DNA of 64,000 nt from NCBI RefSeq assembly GCF_019720895.1, contig NZ_JAHKSH010000003.1, positions 1 through 64,000 on the forward strand, written 5' to 3'. Below, piece after piece: positions 1-8,691 of this stretch. The notes beneath the pieces were generated by a model. It worked only from the letters and a program-made list of their open reading frames with translations, was not told the origin of the DNA and ran no database searches. Made by a program: the position numbers and the translations under genes. The DNA comes from Microbacterium salitolerans. Its GTDB lineage: Bacteria > Actinomycetota > Actinomycetes > Actinomycetales > Microbacteriaceae. Numbering within the stretch: the stretch's first letter is position 1; each line of letters begins with the position of its first letter.

Positions 1-132
1 TACTCGTCAGAAGGTGAGCGGCGCGACGCGCTGCCGGGCTGGTTGCACTTCTACAATCATCACCGGCACCACTCCGCGATCGGTGGCCCGCCCTTCAGCA
101 GACTCAACAACCTGCCCGGACATCACACCTAG
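1..132 (+). CDS. IS481-family transposase, C-terminal end (cut by window edge)
   Basis: The first 43 codons read in frame 1 without a start and end at TAG 130-132. The residues include LPGWLHFYNHHRHHSAIGG and end NNLPGHHT, the typical tail of IS481-type DDE transposases (rve integrase fold), where a WLxxYNxxRxHxAIGG block precedes a PxxRLxNLPGxH end. The rest lies outside the window, so completeness cannot be judged. Its stop codon is part of a CTAG tetranucleotide at which another small element has inserted. Family recognition is from the motif only. Confidence 0.8.
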   Translation, partial: YSSEGERRDALPGWLHFYNHHRHHSAIGGPPFSRLNNLPGHHT

Positions 133-293
133 GGCGTGTCTCATAATTGGAGCCGCAACGAGCAAGGTCGTGAGTGCGTGCATCGCAAGGCGGAAGAGGG
201 AGTCGATGCGGAGCATCGTCGACCGATGACAACGCCGCGAGGCGCGTGCTCACGACCTGCGCAGTCGGCGATCAATTGTGAGACACGCCCTAG
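129..293. mobile_element. 157-bp MITE-like element with 17-bp terminal inverted repeats and CTAG duplication
   Basis: Positions 133-149 and 273-289 form inverted repeats (GGCGTGTCTCATAATTG against the complement of CAATTGTGAGACACGCC, 16 of 17 matching). Each is flanked by CTAG (129-132 and 290-293), which looks like a 4-bp target duplication. A second inverted match lies further in (AGGTCGTGAG near 165-174 and its complement near 249-258). There is no coding capacity for a transposase. CTAG-type duplications are known from IS5-family elements, so this is probably a non-autonomous derivative or internal deletion of such an IS. The family assignment is inference. Confidence 0.7.
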
Positions 294-640
294 CTCTCTC
301 CGAGCACGCGGACGACCGCGTCCCAGCGACGGTGCGTGTTCTCGGATCCGAGCATGCTGCGCACGGCGGGGGAGAGCTCGGGGTACTGCGCGGCGATCTG
401 GCGCAGGAGGCGCTGGTTGCGCGCGTGCGTCGGGCGCAGGCCCCCGTCTGCCTCGATGTGCTCGGCGCGCAGCGTGAAGACGACCAGCTCGTCCACCGTC
501 GGCAGATCCTCCATGAAATCCCACGGATCCTCGCCGCCGCGCAGGCGCTCGTGGACGAGTGAGGTGTGCTCGTCCATCGCCTCGGCGCGCAGCACCTCGA
601 CGCTCGCCCGGCGCGGAAGAAGAGGATCCTCAGAACTCAC
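290..640 (-). CDS. conserved hypothetical protein, 116 aa
   Basis: The reading frame opens with GTG at 640 and encodes a charged, helix-rich soluble protein with no signal peptide or membrane segment. I do not recognise a domain. The sequence contains DELVVFTLRAEHIEADGGLR in the middle and ends in WDAVVRVLGES. The stop codon TAG is created by the CTAG at the edge of the small inserted element, so the last residues could differ from the ancestral protein only if the insertion changed the reading frame, which the preserved CTAG suggests it did not. Backbone-like base composition and GGATCC usage indicate a native gene. Confidence 0.6.
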   Translation of the reverse strand: MSSEDPLLPRRASVEVLRAEAMDEHTSLVHERLRGGEDPWDFMEDLPTVDELVVFTLRAEHIEADGGLRPTHARNQRLLRQIAAQYPELSPAVRSMLGSENTHRRWDAVVRVLGES

Positions 641-684
641 CCATCCAGGCTACGCGCGGCCGGATGGATGCGGCCCGAACGAGC

Positions 685-942
685 TCAGTGCGACCGGAGG
701 GCTTCGATCAGCTCGTCCTTGCGCATCGACGAGCGGCCGGAGATGCCCAGTTCCTTCGCCCGCTCACGCAGCTCCGGAACGGTGCGGTCTTCGTAGTTCT
801 CGGCGGATCCGCCGCGCTCGCCGACGCTCTTCCGACCGTCGCGGGCGGCCGCATTCGCGATCCTCGCGGCCTTCTCCTTCGACGCTCCGTCCTCCCGGAG
901 CTCGTCGTACAGCTCTTCGTCCTTGATGCGTGGATTCGGCAT
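685..942 (-). CDS. Rho-N/SAP-like small DNA-binding protein (DUF7218-type)
   Basis: 85-residue protein. The N-terminal half ([30 protein letters not shown] and following) resembles the short KDE-rich proteins of actinobacteria. The C-terminal half, about residues 50-85, reads [30 protein letters not shown], a Rho termination factor N-terminal/SAP helix-extension-helix fold that binds nucleic acid. ATG 942 is preceded by a GAGGAG ribosome site. It lies just upstream of, and in the same direction as nothing else in an operon; the next gene (SDR) is transcribed the same way and ends 15 bp before its start. Role probably stress-related DNA binding, inferred. Confidence 0.75.
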   Translation of the reverse strand: MPNPRIKDEELYDELREDGASKEKAARIANAAARDGRKSVGERGGSAENYEDRTVPELRERAKELGISGRSSMRKDELIEALRSH

Positions 943-956
943 CGTCGTCTCCTCTC

Positions 957-1844
957 TCAGAAGGGCCGGCCGCCGGTGACCGGCAGCACCGCACCCGACA
1001 CGTAGGTGGCCTCGTCGCTCGCGAGATACACGTAGGCGCCCGCGAGCTCGCCGGGCTGCCCCGCGCGCCCCAGCGGCGTGTCCTGACCGAACTCGCGCAC
1101 CTTCTCGTCCGGGAACCCCGTAGCCGGGATGAGCGGCGTCCAGATCGGCCCGGGCGCGACGGCATTGACGCGGATCCCCTTCGGCCCCAGCTCCTCGGCC
1201 AGAGCCTGCGCGAAGGCGACGAGCGCCGCCTTCGTCATGGCGTACTCGATGAGCGCGGGCGACGGGTCGGACGCCTGGATCGACGACGTCACGATGATCG
1301 AGGATCCCTCGGGCATGTGCGGCACCAGCTCACGCGCGAGTACGAGTGTCGAGACGAGGTTCGTGCGGAACGTGCGCTCGATCTCCTCGACGGAGAGCGA
1401 ATCGATGCCCTCGCGCTGGCGCTGGTAGGCGGCATTCGGAATCAGGACGTCGACGCCGCCGAGCTCCTCACGGGCCGTGCGGGCGGCGTCGATGCAGGCC
1501 TGCTCCGACGTGAGATCACCCGGCAGCAGCACACAGCGCCGCCCGTCCTTCTCGACGAGACGGGCGGTGTCTCGCGCGTCGTCCGCTTCCTCGGGCAGGT
1601 GCGCGATCGCGATGTCCGCGCCTTCTCGCGCGAAGGCGATGGCGATCGCGCGGCCGATCCCGGAGTCGCCACCGGTGATGAGCGCTCGACGCCCCGTCAG
1701 TCTGCCGCGTCCCGTCCACGACGTCTCGCCGTGGTCGGGCTGCGGATCCATCTCGTCTGTGTGCCCCGGCTGCGCCGCCTGCTGCTGCGTCGGGAACGGG
1801 CCCTCATCCTGGACCGTGCGGGGATCCTGTGCTTCCGGACTCAT
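957..1844 (-). CDS. SDR-family oxidoreductase, general-stress type
   Basis: 295 aa. A 45-residue polar N-terminal extension (rich in Gln, Asp, Pro) precedes a Rossmann fold with the NAD(P) motif TGGDSGIG (about residues 57-64), NAAYQ in place of NNAG, and the catalytic SSIQAS ... YAMTK (Ser, Tyr-x-x-x-Lys). This long-tailed layout matches the YdaD/YhxC/GSP39 group of stress-induced short-chain dehydrogenases of Gram-positive bacteria. Substrate unknown. ATG 1844 has GAGAGGTG upstream. The gene is followed closely by the Rho-N protein gene, and the two may be co-transcribed as a stress unit (inference). Confidence 0.85.
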   Translation of the reverse strand: MSPEAQDPRTVQDEGPFPTQQQAAQPGHTDEMDPQPDHGETSWTGRGRLTGRRALITGGDSGIGRAIAIAFAREGADIAIAHLPEEADDARDTARLVEKDGRRCVLLPGDLTSEQACIDAARTAREELGGVDVLIPNAAYQRQREGIDSLSVEEIERTFRTNLVSTLVLARELVPHMPEGSSIIVTSSIQASDPSPALIEYAMTKAALVAFAQALAEELGPKGIRVNAVAPGPIWTPLIPATGFPDEKVREFGQDTPLGRAGQPGELAGAYVYLASDEATYVSGAVLPVTGGRPF

Positions 1845-1912
1845 ATCGACACCTCTCTGAGGTCATGCGAACTGATGCCATCGTGCGCGAGCAAAATAGC
1901 ACGCACGAAAGC

Positions 1913-1949
1913 GGGCCGGACAGTCCCCATTCGGGGGACAGTCCGGCCC
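1913..1949 (-). terminator. rho-independent-like hairpin after parB
   Basis: A 16-bp stem with one internal mismatch (1913-1928 pairing with 1934-1949) and a 5-nt loop lies 23 bp beyond the parB stop, between parB and the SDR gene. No U-run is evident, as is common for high-GC actinobacteria. Confidence 0.65.
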
Positions 1950-1971
1950 ACGTGTGCGTCAGCGGAGCGTG

Positions 1972-3177
1972 TTACTGCTCGTAGCCCTCTTCGCCGAGCT
2001 CGCTGAGGATCCGGTTGAGATCCTGGATCGTCGCGAAACTGATCTTGATCTGGCCTTTTCGGGCCGTCAGATCGATCTTCACCTTGGTGTCGAGGCGGTC
2101 GCCGAGCTTGTCGGAGACTTCGTCGAGGTAGGCACGACGTGCGCCCGCCTTCGGCTTGGCGGCCGGCTTGGACGCCCCCTCGCCCGCCGCCGCGATCTGC
2201 TTCGCGGCGGCCTCGGCACCACGCACCGTGAGCTCTTCGTTGACGATCTTGTCGGCGAGTCGCTGCATGCCCTCGGCATCGCCGTCGAGCGACAGAATCG
2301 TCCGCGCGTGACCGGCGCTGAGCACACCCGCGGCCACACGCTGCTGCACGGGCTCGGGCAGACGCAGGAGGCGGATCGTGTTCGAGATCTGCGGTCGCGA
2401 GCGGCCGATGCGGTCGGCGAGCTGCTCCTGCGTGATCCCGAAGTCGTTGATCAGCTGCTGGTACGCCGATGCCTCTTCGAGCACGTTGAGCTCGGCCCGG
2501 TGGATGTTCTCGAGAAGCGCGTCGCGCAGGAGGTCCTCGTCGGCCGTCTCGCGGACGATGGCCGGGATCTCGGCGAGACCGGCCTCGCGGGAGGCCCGCG
2601 TACGACGCTCACCCATGATGAGCTCGAACGTGCCATCCTTCTTGTCGCGCACGACGACGGGCTGCAGGACGCCGAACTCCTTGACAGAGTGGACGAGCTC
2701 GGCGAGATCGTCAGCGTCGAACAACGTGCGCGGCTGGCGCGGGTTCGGGAGGATCTTGTGCGGATCCAGGCTCACCAAGCGGATGCCGGGCACCTCGGCG
2801 AGCTCCTCGGTCGCCTGCGCGGGCTCTGAGGGGGTCTCTGCGGCCTGTGCCGGGGCCGCCTTCGCTGGGGCCGCCTTTCGGGTCGCAGGGGTGCGCGCGG
2901 GGGCCTTCGGCGCCGTCTCCTCGGCCTTCTTCTCGGGGGAGGAGGCCGTGGATCCGCTCGCCTTCTTCGCAGTCGGGGTCGTCGAGCGAGCGGGCGTGGT
3001 CTTCTTCGCCGGAGCCTTGCGCGCCGGCGCCTTCTTCGCGGGTGCGCTCGGAGCGTCGTCCTCCGCGATCGGAGCGGCGGATCCGGCGAAGAACACGTCG
3101 GCCGGGCGTTCCCTCACCTCAGTGCCGGTGGGGATAAGTGCGCCGATTCCTCGGCCCAGTCCCGTGCGCTTCGCCAT
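1972..3177 (-). CDS. parB: chromosome-partitioning protein ParB
   Basis: 401 aa. ParB/Spo0J CTPase that loads on parS and spreads, forming the partition complex that ParA moves. Visible parts: an unusually long Ala/Lys/Pro/Thr-rich linker (about residues 45-115), the ParB N-terminal nuclease-like fold with the CTP-binding GERRTRASR box, a helix-turn-helix with ITQEQLADRIGRSRPQISNTIR, and a C-terminal dimerisation region ending EEGYEQ. Its ATG overlaps the parA stop (TGATG), so the two are translationally coupled. The parS sites it should bind lie immediately beyond parA (4.19-9.38 kb). Confidence 0.98.
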   Translation of the reverse strand: MAKRTGLGRGIGALIPTGTEVRERPADVFFAGSAAPIAEDDAPSAPAKKAPARKAPAKKTTPARSTTPTAKKASGSTASSPEKKAEETAPKAPARTPATRKAAPAKAAPAQAAETPSEPAQATEELAEVPGIRLVSLDPHKILPNPRQPRTLFDADDLAELVHSVKEFGVLQPVVVRDKKDGTFELIMGERRTRASREAGLAEIPAIVRETADEDLLRDALLENIHRAELNVLEEASAYQQLINDFGITQEQLADRIGRSRPQISNTIRLLRLPEPVQQRVAAGVLSAGHARTILSLDGDAEGMQRLADKIVNEELTVRGAEAAAKQIAAAGEGASKPAAKPKAGARRAYLDEVSDKLGDRLDTKVKIDLTARKGQIKISFATIQDLNRILSELGEEGYEQ

Positions 3178-4097
3178 CAGTTCCGCCCTTTCCTGCGGGG
3201 AGCCCCGCGCTTCACGATTTCCACCGCTGCCTCCTTGTACGCGATCGCGCCCGCGGAGGAACCGTCGTACGAGATGACCGTCTGCCCGAAGCTCGGAGCC
3301 TCGGAGACACGTACGGAGCGCGGGATGACGGTCTGCAGCACCTCGTCGGGGAAGTGCTGGCGCACCTCGTCCGCGACCTGCTGCGACAGCCGCGTGCGCC
3401 CGTCGTACATCGTCAGCAGAATCGTCGACACTCGTAGACGAGTGTTGAGATGCTTCTGAATCATCTTCACGTTCCCGAGAAGCTGACTCAGGCCCTCCAG
3501 AGCGTAGTACTCGGCCTGGATCGGCAGGAACACCTCGTCGGCCGAGCTGAACGCATTGATCGTCAGCAGGCCCAGCGAGGGCGGGCAGTCGATGAAGACG
3601 AAGTCGAGCGGCTCGTCGAGGCCGCCCAGGTACTCCTGCAGAGACGTGTCGAGCCGCTTCTCGCGGGCGACCTGCGAGACGAGCTCGATCTCGGCGCCGG
3701 CCAGGTGGATCGTGCTGGGTACGCAGAACAGGCGCTCGTTCTCGGGGCTCTGCTGCACGGCGTCGGCGATCGACAGGTCATTGATGAGCACGTCGTAGAT
3801 GCTCGGCGTCTCCGCACTGTGCGGCACGCCGAGCGCCGTCGATGCGTTTCCCTGCGGGTCGAGGTCGATGACCATGACGCGCCCGCCGAGGTCGGCGATC
3901 GCCGCGGCGATGTTCACCGTGGTCGTCGTCTTGCCGACGCCGCCCTTCTGGTTCGACACCGTGAGCACACGCGTCTGTCCCGTGAACTCGACGTCGATGT
4001 CATCCAGTCGCCTGCGGCGTGAGCTCAGATCCTGCAGCTGCCGCATGATCGGGCTGTCATCGAACGCTGCGGAGATACCGCTGGATTGGTGGCTCAC
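3177..4097 (-). CDS. parA: chromosome-partitioning ATPase ParA
   Basis: 306 aa from GTG 4097, chosen because GGAAGGA lies 5 bp upstream; an open frame continues further upstream through a parS site but without a convincing start. Deviant Walker A KGGVGKTTTT, the IDLDPQGNASTALG block and FIDCPPSLGLLTINA identify the ParA/Soj family. It works with ParB to segregate the origin region. It is preceded by a parS variant at 4189-4204, so ParB may bind over its promoter and autoregulate the operon (inference). Confidence 0.97.
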   Translation of the reverse strand: MSHQSSGISAAFDDSPIMRQLQDLSSRRRRLDDIDVEFTGQTRVLTVSNQKGGVGKTTTTVNIAAAIADLGGRVMVIDLDPQGNASTALGVPHSAETPSIYDVLINDLSIADAVQQSPENERLFCVPSTIHLAGAEIELVSQVAREKRLDTSLQEYLGGLDEPLDFVFIDCPPSLGLLTINAFSSADEVFLPIQAEYYALEGLSQLLGNVKMIQKHLNTRLRVSTILLTMYDGRTRLSQQVADEVRQHFPDEVLQTVIPRSVRVSEAPSFGQTVISYDGSSAGAIAYKEAAVEIVKRGAPRRKGRN

Positions 4098-4188
4098 GCT
4101 CGTCCTTCCGTTGCCCTGGGCCGACCTGATCACTCTAGCCGCCGCGGCCCTCGACACGCTCATGCCGAGGGGGAGTGTCACCTGCGAA

Positions 4189-4204
4189 TGTTTCATGTGA
4201 AACA
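4189..4204. other. parS site 1 (variant), upstream of parA
   Basis: TGTTTCATGTGAAACA, one base off the TGTTTCACGTGAAACA consensus. It lies 92 bp upstream of the parA start and 96 bp before the divergent acetyltransferase. Confidence 0.9.
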
Positions 4205-4299
4205 TCGACTGCGAGAGGCCGCGAGACCGCGTCGACTTGTCGAGCTCCGGGCGAGGGACAGCGTCCGGCCGTCGGCCCCGTACATGGGATCCTGGACAT

Positions 4300-4887
4300 G
4301 TGAAGACCCGTCCTGCCATCCGCACCGAGCGCCTGCTGCTGCGCCCATTCTCCCTCGCCGACATCGAGCCCACCTGGCGGTACCGCCAGCTCGACGAGGT
4401 CGTCACCTGGACCGGATCCTGGATCACGTCGCTCGACGAGTGGTCCGAGCGAGCGACGTCGCTCGTCGGCACTCTGATGATCATCGAGCACGACGGCGAC
4501 ATCGTCGGCGACATGAAGTACGCACAACAGGACGGGTGGGGACAGGGCGGCACGGATCCTGAAGCAGTGCGGGGTGCAGAGGTCGAACTCGGGTGGACGA
4601 TCGATCCGGCCCACGCCGGCCGCGGCTACGCAACAGAAGCCGCTCGCGGGCTCCTCGGACACGCGTTCGACACCCTCGGCGTGCGCCGTGCCGTCGCGTA
4701 CGCGTTCGCCGACAACGCACCCTCGGTTCGGATCATGGAGAAGCTCGGCATGCGCCGCGAGTTTTTCACGAAGGAGGACTCCTTCCATAAGACTCGCGGC
4801 TGGATCGACGGCGTCGGCTACGGGATGCTCGCCCGTGAGTGGCGGGAGCAGCACGCCGAAAGCCGTTCGGGCGCTTCCGGCGGCTGA
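4300..4887 (+). CDS. GNAT-family N-acetyltransferase (RimJ/RimL-like)
   Basis: 195 aa from GTG 4300. The opening TERLLLRPFSLADIEPTWRY and the acetyl-CoA loop region HAGRGYATEAARGLLGHAFD, followed by NAPSVRIMEKLGMRREF, define Acetyltransf_3 (RimJ/RimL-like) GNAT proteins, which acetylate protein N-termini or small amines. The specific substrate cannot be told. The GTG is preferred over upstream ATG 4237 because homology begins at KTRPAIRTERLLLRP. It is divergent from parAB; the intergenic stretch carries parS site 1. Confidence 0.9.
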   Translation: MKTRPAIRTERLLLRPFSLADIEPTWRYRQLDEVVTWTGSWITSLDEWSERATSLVGTLMIIEHDGDIVGDMKYAQQDGWGQGGTDPEAVRGAEVELGWTIDPAHAGRGYATEAARGLLGHAFDTLGVRRAVAYAFADNAPSVRIMEKLGMRREFFTKEDSFHKTRGWIDGVGYGMLAREWREQHAESRSGASGG

Positions 4888-5445
4888 TCCTTCCCGACAA
4901 GCACCACCACACAGCGCCGCCGCAGTGACCGGGGGGCGTCGGGCACCCCGAAGCGCCGCGGACTCCCACCAGCCCCATGCTCAGCTGGTCGCGTCCCGCC
5001 AGGGTGTGCGCCCCCGGCCGTGTCCGACCGCGGGAGCCCCGACACCCCATTCGTGCACCTGCGCCTCCGCCTACGTGAAGCCGCCTCGTACGCCTCCCGA
5101 CTTCTCTCACCCACTCACGCCCGCGCGGGTACGAAGAGATCCTGCGAGGGAGACCTGCCAGCCGGTGAACTCGCCTCGAAAGCGAGCTTACGATCCCGCG
5201 TGAGATGGCGCTGCGTAGCGCACGCCCGCACTCAGACCTTTCCGTCGCGACTCTCTCACCCGGGTCGGTTCTCACGGCGCCTGCTTCACGTGGCCCCATT
5301 GCCGGAGGTCGATGTTTCACGTGAAACATCGGCGTCCTGCGCGACTGACTGTCTTGGGACGAAGGGCGGGGGACTTCACTGAGCCTTGCCGACAGAAGGA
5401 GGCGTGCTTTCCTGGGTCGGGCCGAGGCCACCTCCGCCTGCAGGG
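4888..5445. other. gene-free stretch carrying a parS site
   Basis: 558 bp without a convincing gene. The open frames here lack ribosome sites and resemble no family. The only structured element I see is parS site 2 at 5313-5328, plus a short GC hairpin near 5170-5190. It may hold decayed coding sequence. Confidence 0.5.
5313..5328. other. parS site 2 (consensus)
   Basis: Perfect TGTTTCACGTGAAACA palindrome in the gene-free stretch between the acetyltransferase and the toroid protein; flanking GA/TC bases extend the symmetry. Confidence 0.97.
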
Positions 5446-6429
5446 TCAGCGCACGGAATCCCACCACTTCAGCACCCGCAGCGCCTCGAAGGTCAGCCAC
5501 GGGGAAGGAGTCCCCGCCTCGCCGTCGACGGCAAACCACACCTTGCCGGGATGCACCCAGTCCACGGCCCATGTCCCATCTGATCGCTGCTTCCCACGCA
5601 GGATCTCGACAGCATCGTCGAGCCGAGGATCAACCTCCCCACCCTGATGCTCATGCACGCGCCGGAAGTAGTCCAGCGCACGCAAGATGCTGTAGAACCA
5701 CCGGCCGGGGTAGGTGAACTGGTCCGCACGATCAAGGATCTTTCCCCCATCCGATACGCGCCAGAGCAGGCGCCGGCGCAGAAGATACTCCTCTCCGGCT
5801 GCACGGGCAGATCGCAGCGCATCGGAGCCACCCGTGTGACGTTCGTAGTCCAGGATTCCGAGCAGCCCATTCAACGTCGCATCGACGGATGCGCGCACTG
5901 AACCCTCGGTCCAATCGCAGTTCCAGCCACCCTCGTCCATCGAATGCTCCACGAACCAGTGGGCGAGATCCGTCATGTCGCGGCCGAGCCACAGCCCGTT
6001 CGATACCGTCAGCGCGTTGATGCACACGCAGGTCTCGCCACCCCAGTAGGGGAGACCTTCATGCTCCCACCGCGCGTTCCGCTCGAGACGCTGTGCCGTG
6101 TCTCCGAGTGTCACGGCAGGGACACCCCACTCCCGGAGCGACGTCAGCGACCACGTCGTCGCCGTCCAGGCCTGCGCATCATCACCCGGAGCGCGTGCGG
6201 CACGGTGCCCAGCGCGGGGGTAGTACGCAGCTCCGCCCCACATCCCGTCGTCGTCCTGTTCGGCAAGCAGGCGTGCGCCGAATCCCTCCGCGATGACGCC
6301 CGCTCGCGTGCTCTTCCACGTATCATCGGGAGCCCCGAGAAGGTCGCGTTCAACCTGCCATCGCAGCGCCGGATCCGTGTCCAGCAGCCATTCGATGACG
6401 TCTTGGCCGACGACGGGAGGATGCGTCAT
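5446..6429 (-). CDS. alpha/alpha-toroid (squalene-cyclase-like) protein
   Basis: 327 aa from ATG 6429 (in-frame ATG 6471 would add 14 residues). No Shine-Dalgarno is visible; a TATTCT hexamer lies 6 bp upstream, so a leaderless transcript is possible. Repeated blocks such as DGMWGGAAYY, EGLPYWGGETCVCINAL, DEGGWNCDWTEGSVRASVDATLNGLL and DGTWAVDWVHPGKVWF are the QW-like repeats of prenyltransferase/squalene-oxidocyclase toroids. The catalytic DxDD of cyclases is not obvious, and such stand-alone proteins in actinobacteria are usually annotated only as terpene-cyclase-like with unknown function. It lies between parS sites 2 and 3. Confidence 0.75.
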   Translation of the reverse strand: MTHPPVVGQDVIEWLLDTDPALRWQVERDLLGAPDDTWKSTRAGVIAEGFGARLLAEQDDDGMWGGAAYYPRAGHRAARAPGDDAQAWTATTWSLTSLREWGVPAVTLGDTAQRLERNARWEHEGLPYWGGETCVCINALTVSNGLWLGRDMTDLAHWFVEHSMDEGGWNCDWTEGSVRASVDATLNGLLGILDYERHTGGSDALRSARAAGEEYLLRRRLLWRVSDGGKILDRADQFTYPGRWFYSILRALDYFRRVHEHQGGEVDPRLDDAVEILRGKQRSDGTWAVDWVHPGKVWFAVDGEAGTPSPWLTFEALRVLKWWDSVR

Positions 6430-6595
6430 AGGGCTGAGAATACGCGCCCCGGTGAGCGCGTGGAAGTGCATTCGCGCGCACCCTGCGGATCAACCCACGC
6501 GCCCGACGTCACCTCAGCCGGAGTAATCTCCGGCACCGCACAGTGGATTGCACCCATGCCCTCGCGACTCCGGCGTACTCAATGCTGAGCGGCTA

Positions 6596-6611
6596 TGTTC
6601 CACGTGAAACA
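6596..6611. other. parS site 3 (variant)
   Basis: TGTTCCACGTGAAACA, one base off consensus (position 5). Confidence 0.85.
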
Positions 6612-6738
6612 TGGCCCTCTCTCGCGGCAGAGCAGCCTCAGAGGCCGCGCGCCAGGATGACGGCCGGAGCACTATGGCGCGCGGTGCGCTTCAACCACGC
6701 CGGGCCAGCACTGAAGGCACAGCGCTCTCCACAGGACG

Positions 6739-6754
6739 TGTTTCACGTGAAACA
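6739..6754. other. parS site 4 (consensus)
   Basis: Perfect TGTTTCACGTGAAACA, 128 bp from site 3 (end to start), the closest pair in the cluster. Confidence 0.97.
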
Positions 6755-6881
6755 TCCGCCGGCGGCCCGCCACCGGCCACTGCAGAAGCTCAGGGCGTCA
6801 CACCACTCACCGATCCGACCACGAGAAGGCGGCACCGAGGGTAATGAGCCGCGATGAGGCCGTGCACCTCCGGGTGCACGG

Positions 6882-7496
6882 TCACCCGGCATCGATCACC
6901 GCGCCATTGCGATCGAGGCTGCCACGAAAGGTCATCGGAACGGCGATGGGGCTATCCTCCACATCCGCGCGATCAACCGCCTGCACGTGAAGGTGGGGCT
7001 CCGTACTGTTCCCCGAGTTTCCGCAGCGTGCCAGCGTGTCACCGGCGCGGATCCGCACACCGCGGGACACACCCACGGATCCCTGTTGAAGATGGCAGAG
7101 AACAATGATCGCAGGACCCACATCGATCATCACATGGTTTCCCGCGAGTGAGCGCCACCCCTCGCGTGCACGATCACCCTGAGTCAGCGCGTATCGGATC
7201 GAAGGAAACCCCCGATGAGCAGGATGATCGACGGCGCCGTCATGCGTCACCACGACGACACCGTCATGGGGAGCGAGGATCTCCCGACCGAACCCAGGAA
7301 ACAGCGATGGATCCTCCGCACGAATGAGAGAAGCCCAGGTGAACGGCGCGGTCCCTCGTCCCTGACGAGCAAGCGGAACGAAGTCGATTGCGTGCGACGA
7401 ACCGAAACCGGTCGTTCCATGACTGGGAACGCGATTCGCTGGACTGTTCTGCACAGTCCAGCGCCCCCGGAACGGATAGTGGAGGTCGACCGCCAT
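6882..7496 (-). CDS. M23-family metallopeptidase (LytM-like)
   Basis: 204 aa from ATG 7496, picked because GCGGAGG lies 5-6 bp upstream; the frame extends upstream without homology. The LytM signature is present: SHAIDF (zinc His and Asp), HDGVVVV, GNHVMIDVG and EPHLHVQ (HxH). Family members cut peptide crosslinks of peptidoglycan or act as degenerate activators; here the metal ligands appear intact. No signal peptide or membrane segment is seen, which is odd for a cell-wall enzyme, so it could be cytoplasmic or non-classically exported. It sits between parS sites 4 and 5. Confidence 0.85.
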   Translation of the reverse strand: MAVDLHYPFRGRWTVQNSPANRVPSHGTTGFGSSHAIDFVPLARQGRGTAPFTWASLIRAEDPSLFPGFGREILAPHDGVVVVTHDGAVDHPAHRGFPSIRYALTQGDRAREGWRSLAGNHVMIDVGPAIIVLCHLQQGSVGVSRGVRIRAGDTLARCGNSGNSTEPHLHVQAVDRADVEDSPIAVPMTFRGSLDRNGAVIDAG

Positions 7497-7852
7497 ACGA
7501 ACCTCCGCGAGAGAGGGGAGCTGTGCAGGAGACGCTACACGGCACGAACGGCTGACGATAGCGATCCACCGGTCGCACCGGGAAGACCGCGCGGGCAGGA
7601 GCTCGATCAGGGTGTGTCGTCTTCGCCACAGCATCCATCCCCCAAGCCCTACCGGATGGGGCCTCCGTGCTCTGCCCACGCGTCGACCACGGACGATCGC
7701 CCCTGCCTGAACATCTCGAGCTCTCGTGGGAGCGCCATCGTCGGACGAGCTGGATCACGCCCGCGGCGCGGTATGCACGTCTTCGTCGATCTGCAATAGG
7801 CAGGCGTCCGACACGCAAGGGTGGTGGGACCCAGACACTCACGCGCGGGTTA

Positions 7853-7868
7853 TGTTTCACGTGAAACA
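7853..7868. other. parS site 5 (consensus)
   Basis: Perfect TGTTTCACGTGAAACA in non-coding sequence. Confidence 0.97.
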
Positions 7869-7894
7869 TCCGGGCTTGGCACTCAGCCGACACC

Positions 7895-8077
7895 TCAGCC
7901 TGAGAAGTGACGCAGCATACCCGGGGAAAGGAGCGCGCGCGTCAGCCGCTCCAACGACGCGCGCACCGACCGCCAGAGCCCGCCCAGGGCAACCATGGCG
8001 CCCACCCAAAGCACTGGCGCAGAACTCACGTACAGCGTCTCCGCCCGCGCGGCCAACACAGGGGGCCCACACAACAC
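7895..8077 (-). CDS. possible small membrane protein or gene remnant
   Basis: A GTG-initiated frame of 60 residues with two hydrophobic stretches (about VLCGPPVLAARA and APVLWVGAMVALGGLW) and a basic tail. There is no ribosome-binding site and the open frame continues upstream to a stop without another start. It may be a relic of a longer membrane protein. I do not recognise a family. Confidence 0.2.
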   Translation of the reverse strand: MLCGPPVLAARAETLYVSSAPVLWVGAMVALGGLWRSVRASLERLTRALLSPGMLRHFSG

Positions 8078-8499
8078 AGCCAGCAGCCGAGACGAGAGCG
8101 CGGCAATCGAGGTTCCTGCAGGGGAGATCTCTCATGACGCGCGGAGATCTCGGGCATCCTCATGACAGCACCTCATGACAGCAGCGGGCGATGAAGGGCT
8201 CGACGCCGAGCGGGGGAGCATCCGCGCCCACCGTGATCGACGCCACGATGACGCGAGCGTTGTCGTGCACCTCGCACCGACAGATCGACATCGTCGCCGC
8301 CCAGTCGAGGCGAAAACTCTCGCTTGTTCGCCATCGCGGTCCATACGAGGGTCGTGCGAAACGAGCCTGTCGCGAGGCAGCGGCGCCAGGGAACTGGAGG
8401 TTCAGCGTCGAGACGACGAACCTGAGGGAGGTTACTCAGGCCGGATGATGGCACCATTCAAGAGACTCCGCCCCTGTAAGCTCCTGTCCTCCGACATAA

Positions 8500-8515
8500 T
8501 GTTTCACGTGAAACG
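8500..8515. other. parS site 6 (variant)
   Basis: TGTTTCACGTGAAACG; only the last base departs from consensus. Confidence 0.9.
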
Positions 8516-8691
8516 TGCGGCCAGAGGAGCACGGGTCTCAGCCGACAACCCGTCCCGCCCCCCGGTGCCGACGCGAGCGATCGCACCCTCGCCATGGAAC
8601 ACACGACGACGACGGCGCAGACTGATGCCTCAGTCCAGAAATGCTCTCCTCCGGACTACGCTCGAGCTCGAGACCCGTGAAGGGGGCGCCC

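Larger units (their letters stand above)
6430..6881. other. gene-free stretch with two parS sites
   Basis: 452 bp containing parS sites 3 and 4 (6596 and 6739) and no gene I can support. Confidence 0.55.
7497..8691. other. long gene-poor stretch, probably decayed coding sequence, with two parS sites
   Basis: About 1.2 kb. Minus-strand frames show fragments with protein-like character but no valid start: 8139-8445 reads a 90-codon open frame ending VASITVGADAPPLGVEPFIA and so on, and 7895-8077 a hydrophobic frame. Neither has a ribosome site. parS sites 5 and 6 lie at 7853 and 8500. I see no intact gene. Confidence 0.45.

Noticed and set aside
1972-3177. Possible separate gene in the Ala/Lys/Pro-rich frame opposite parB
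   Set aside because: It is the complement of the low-complexity linker of ParB.
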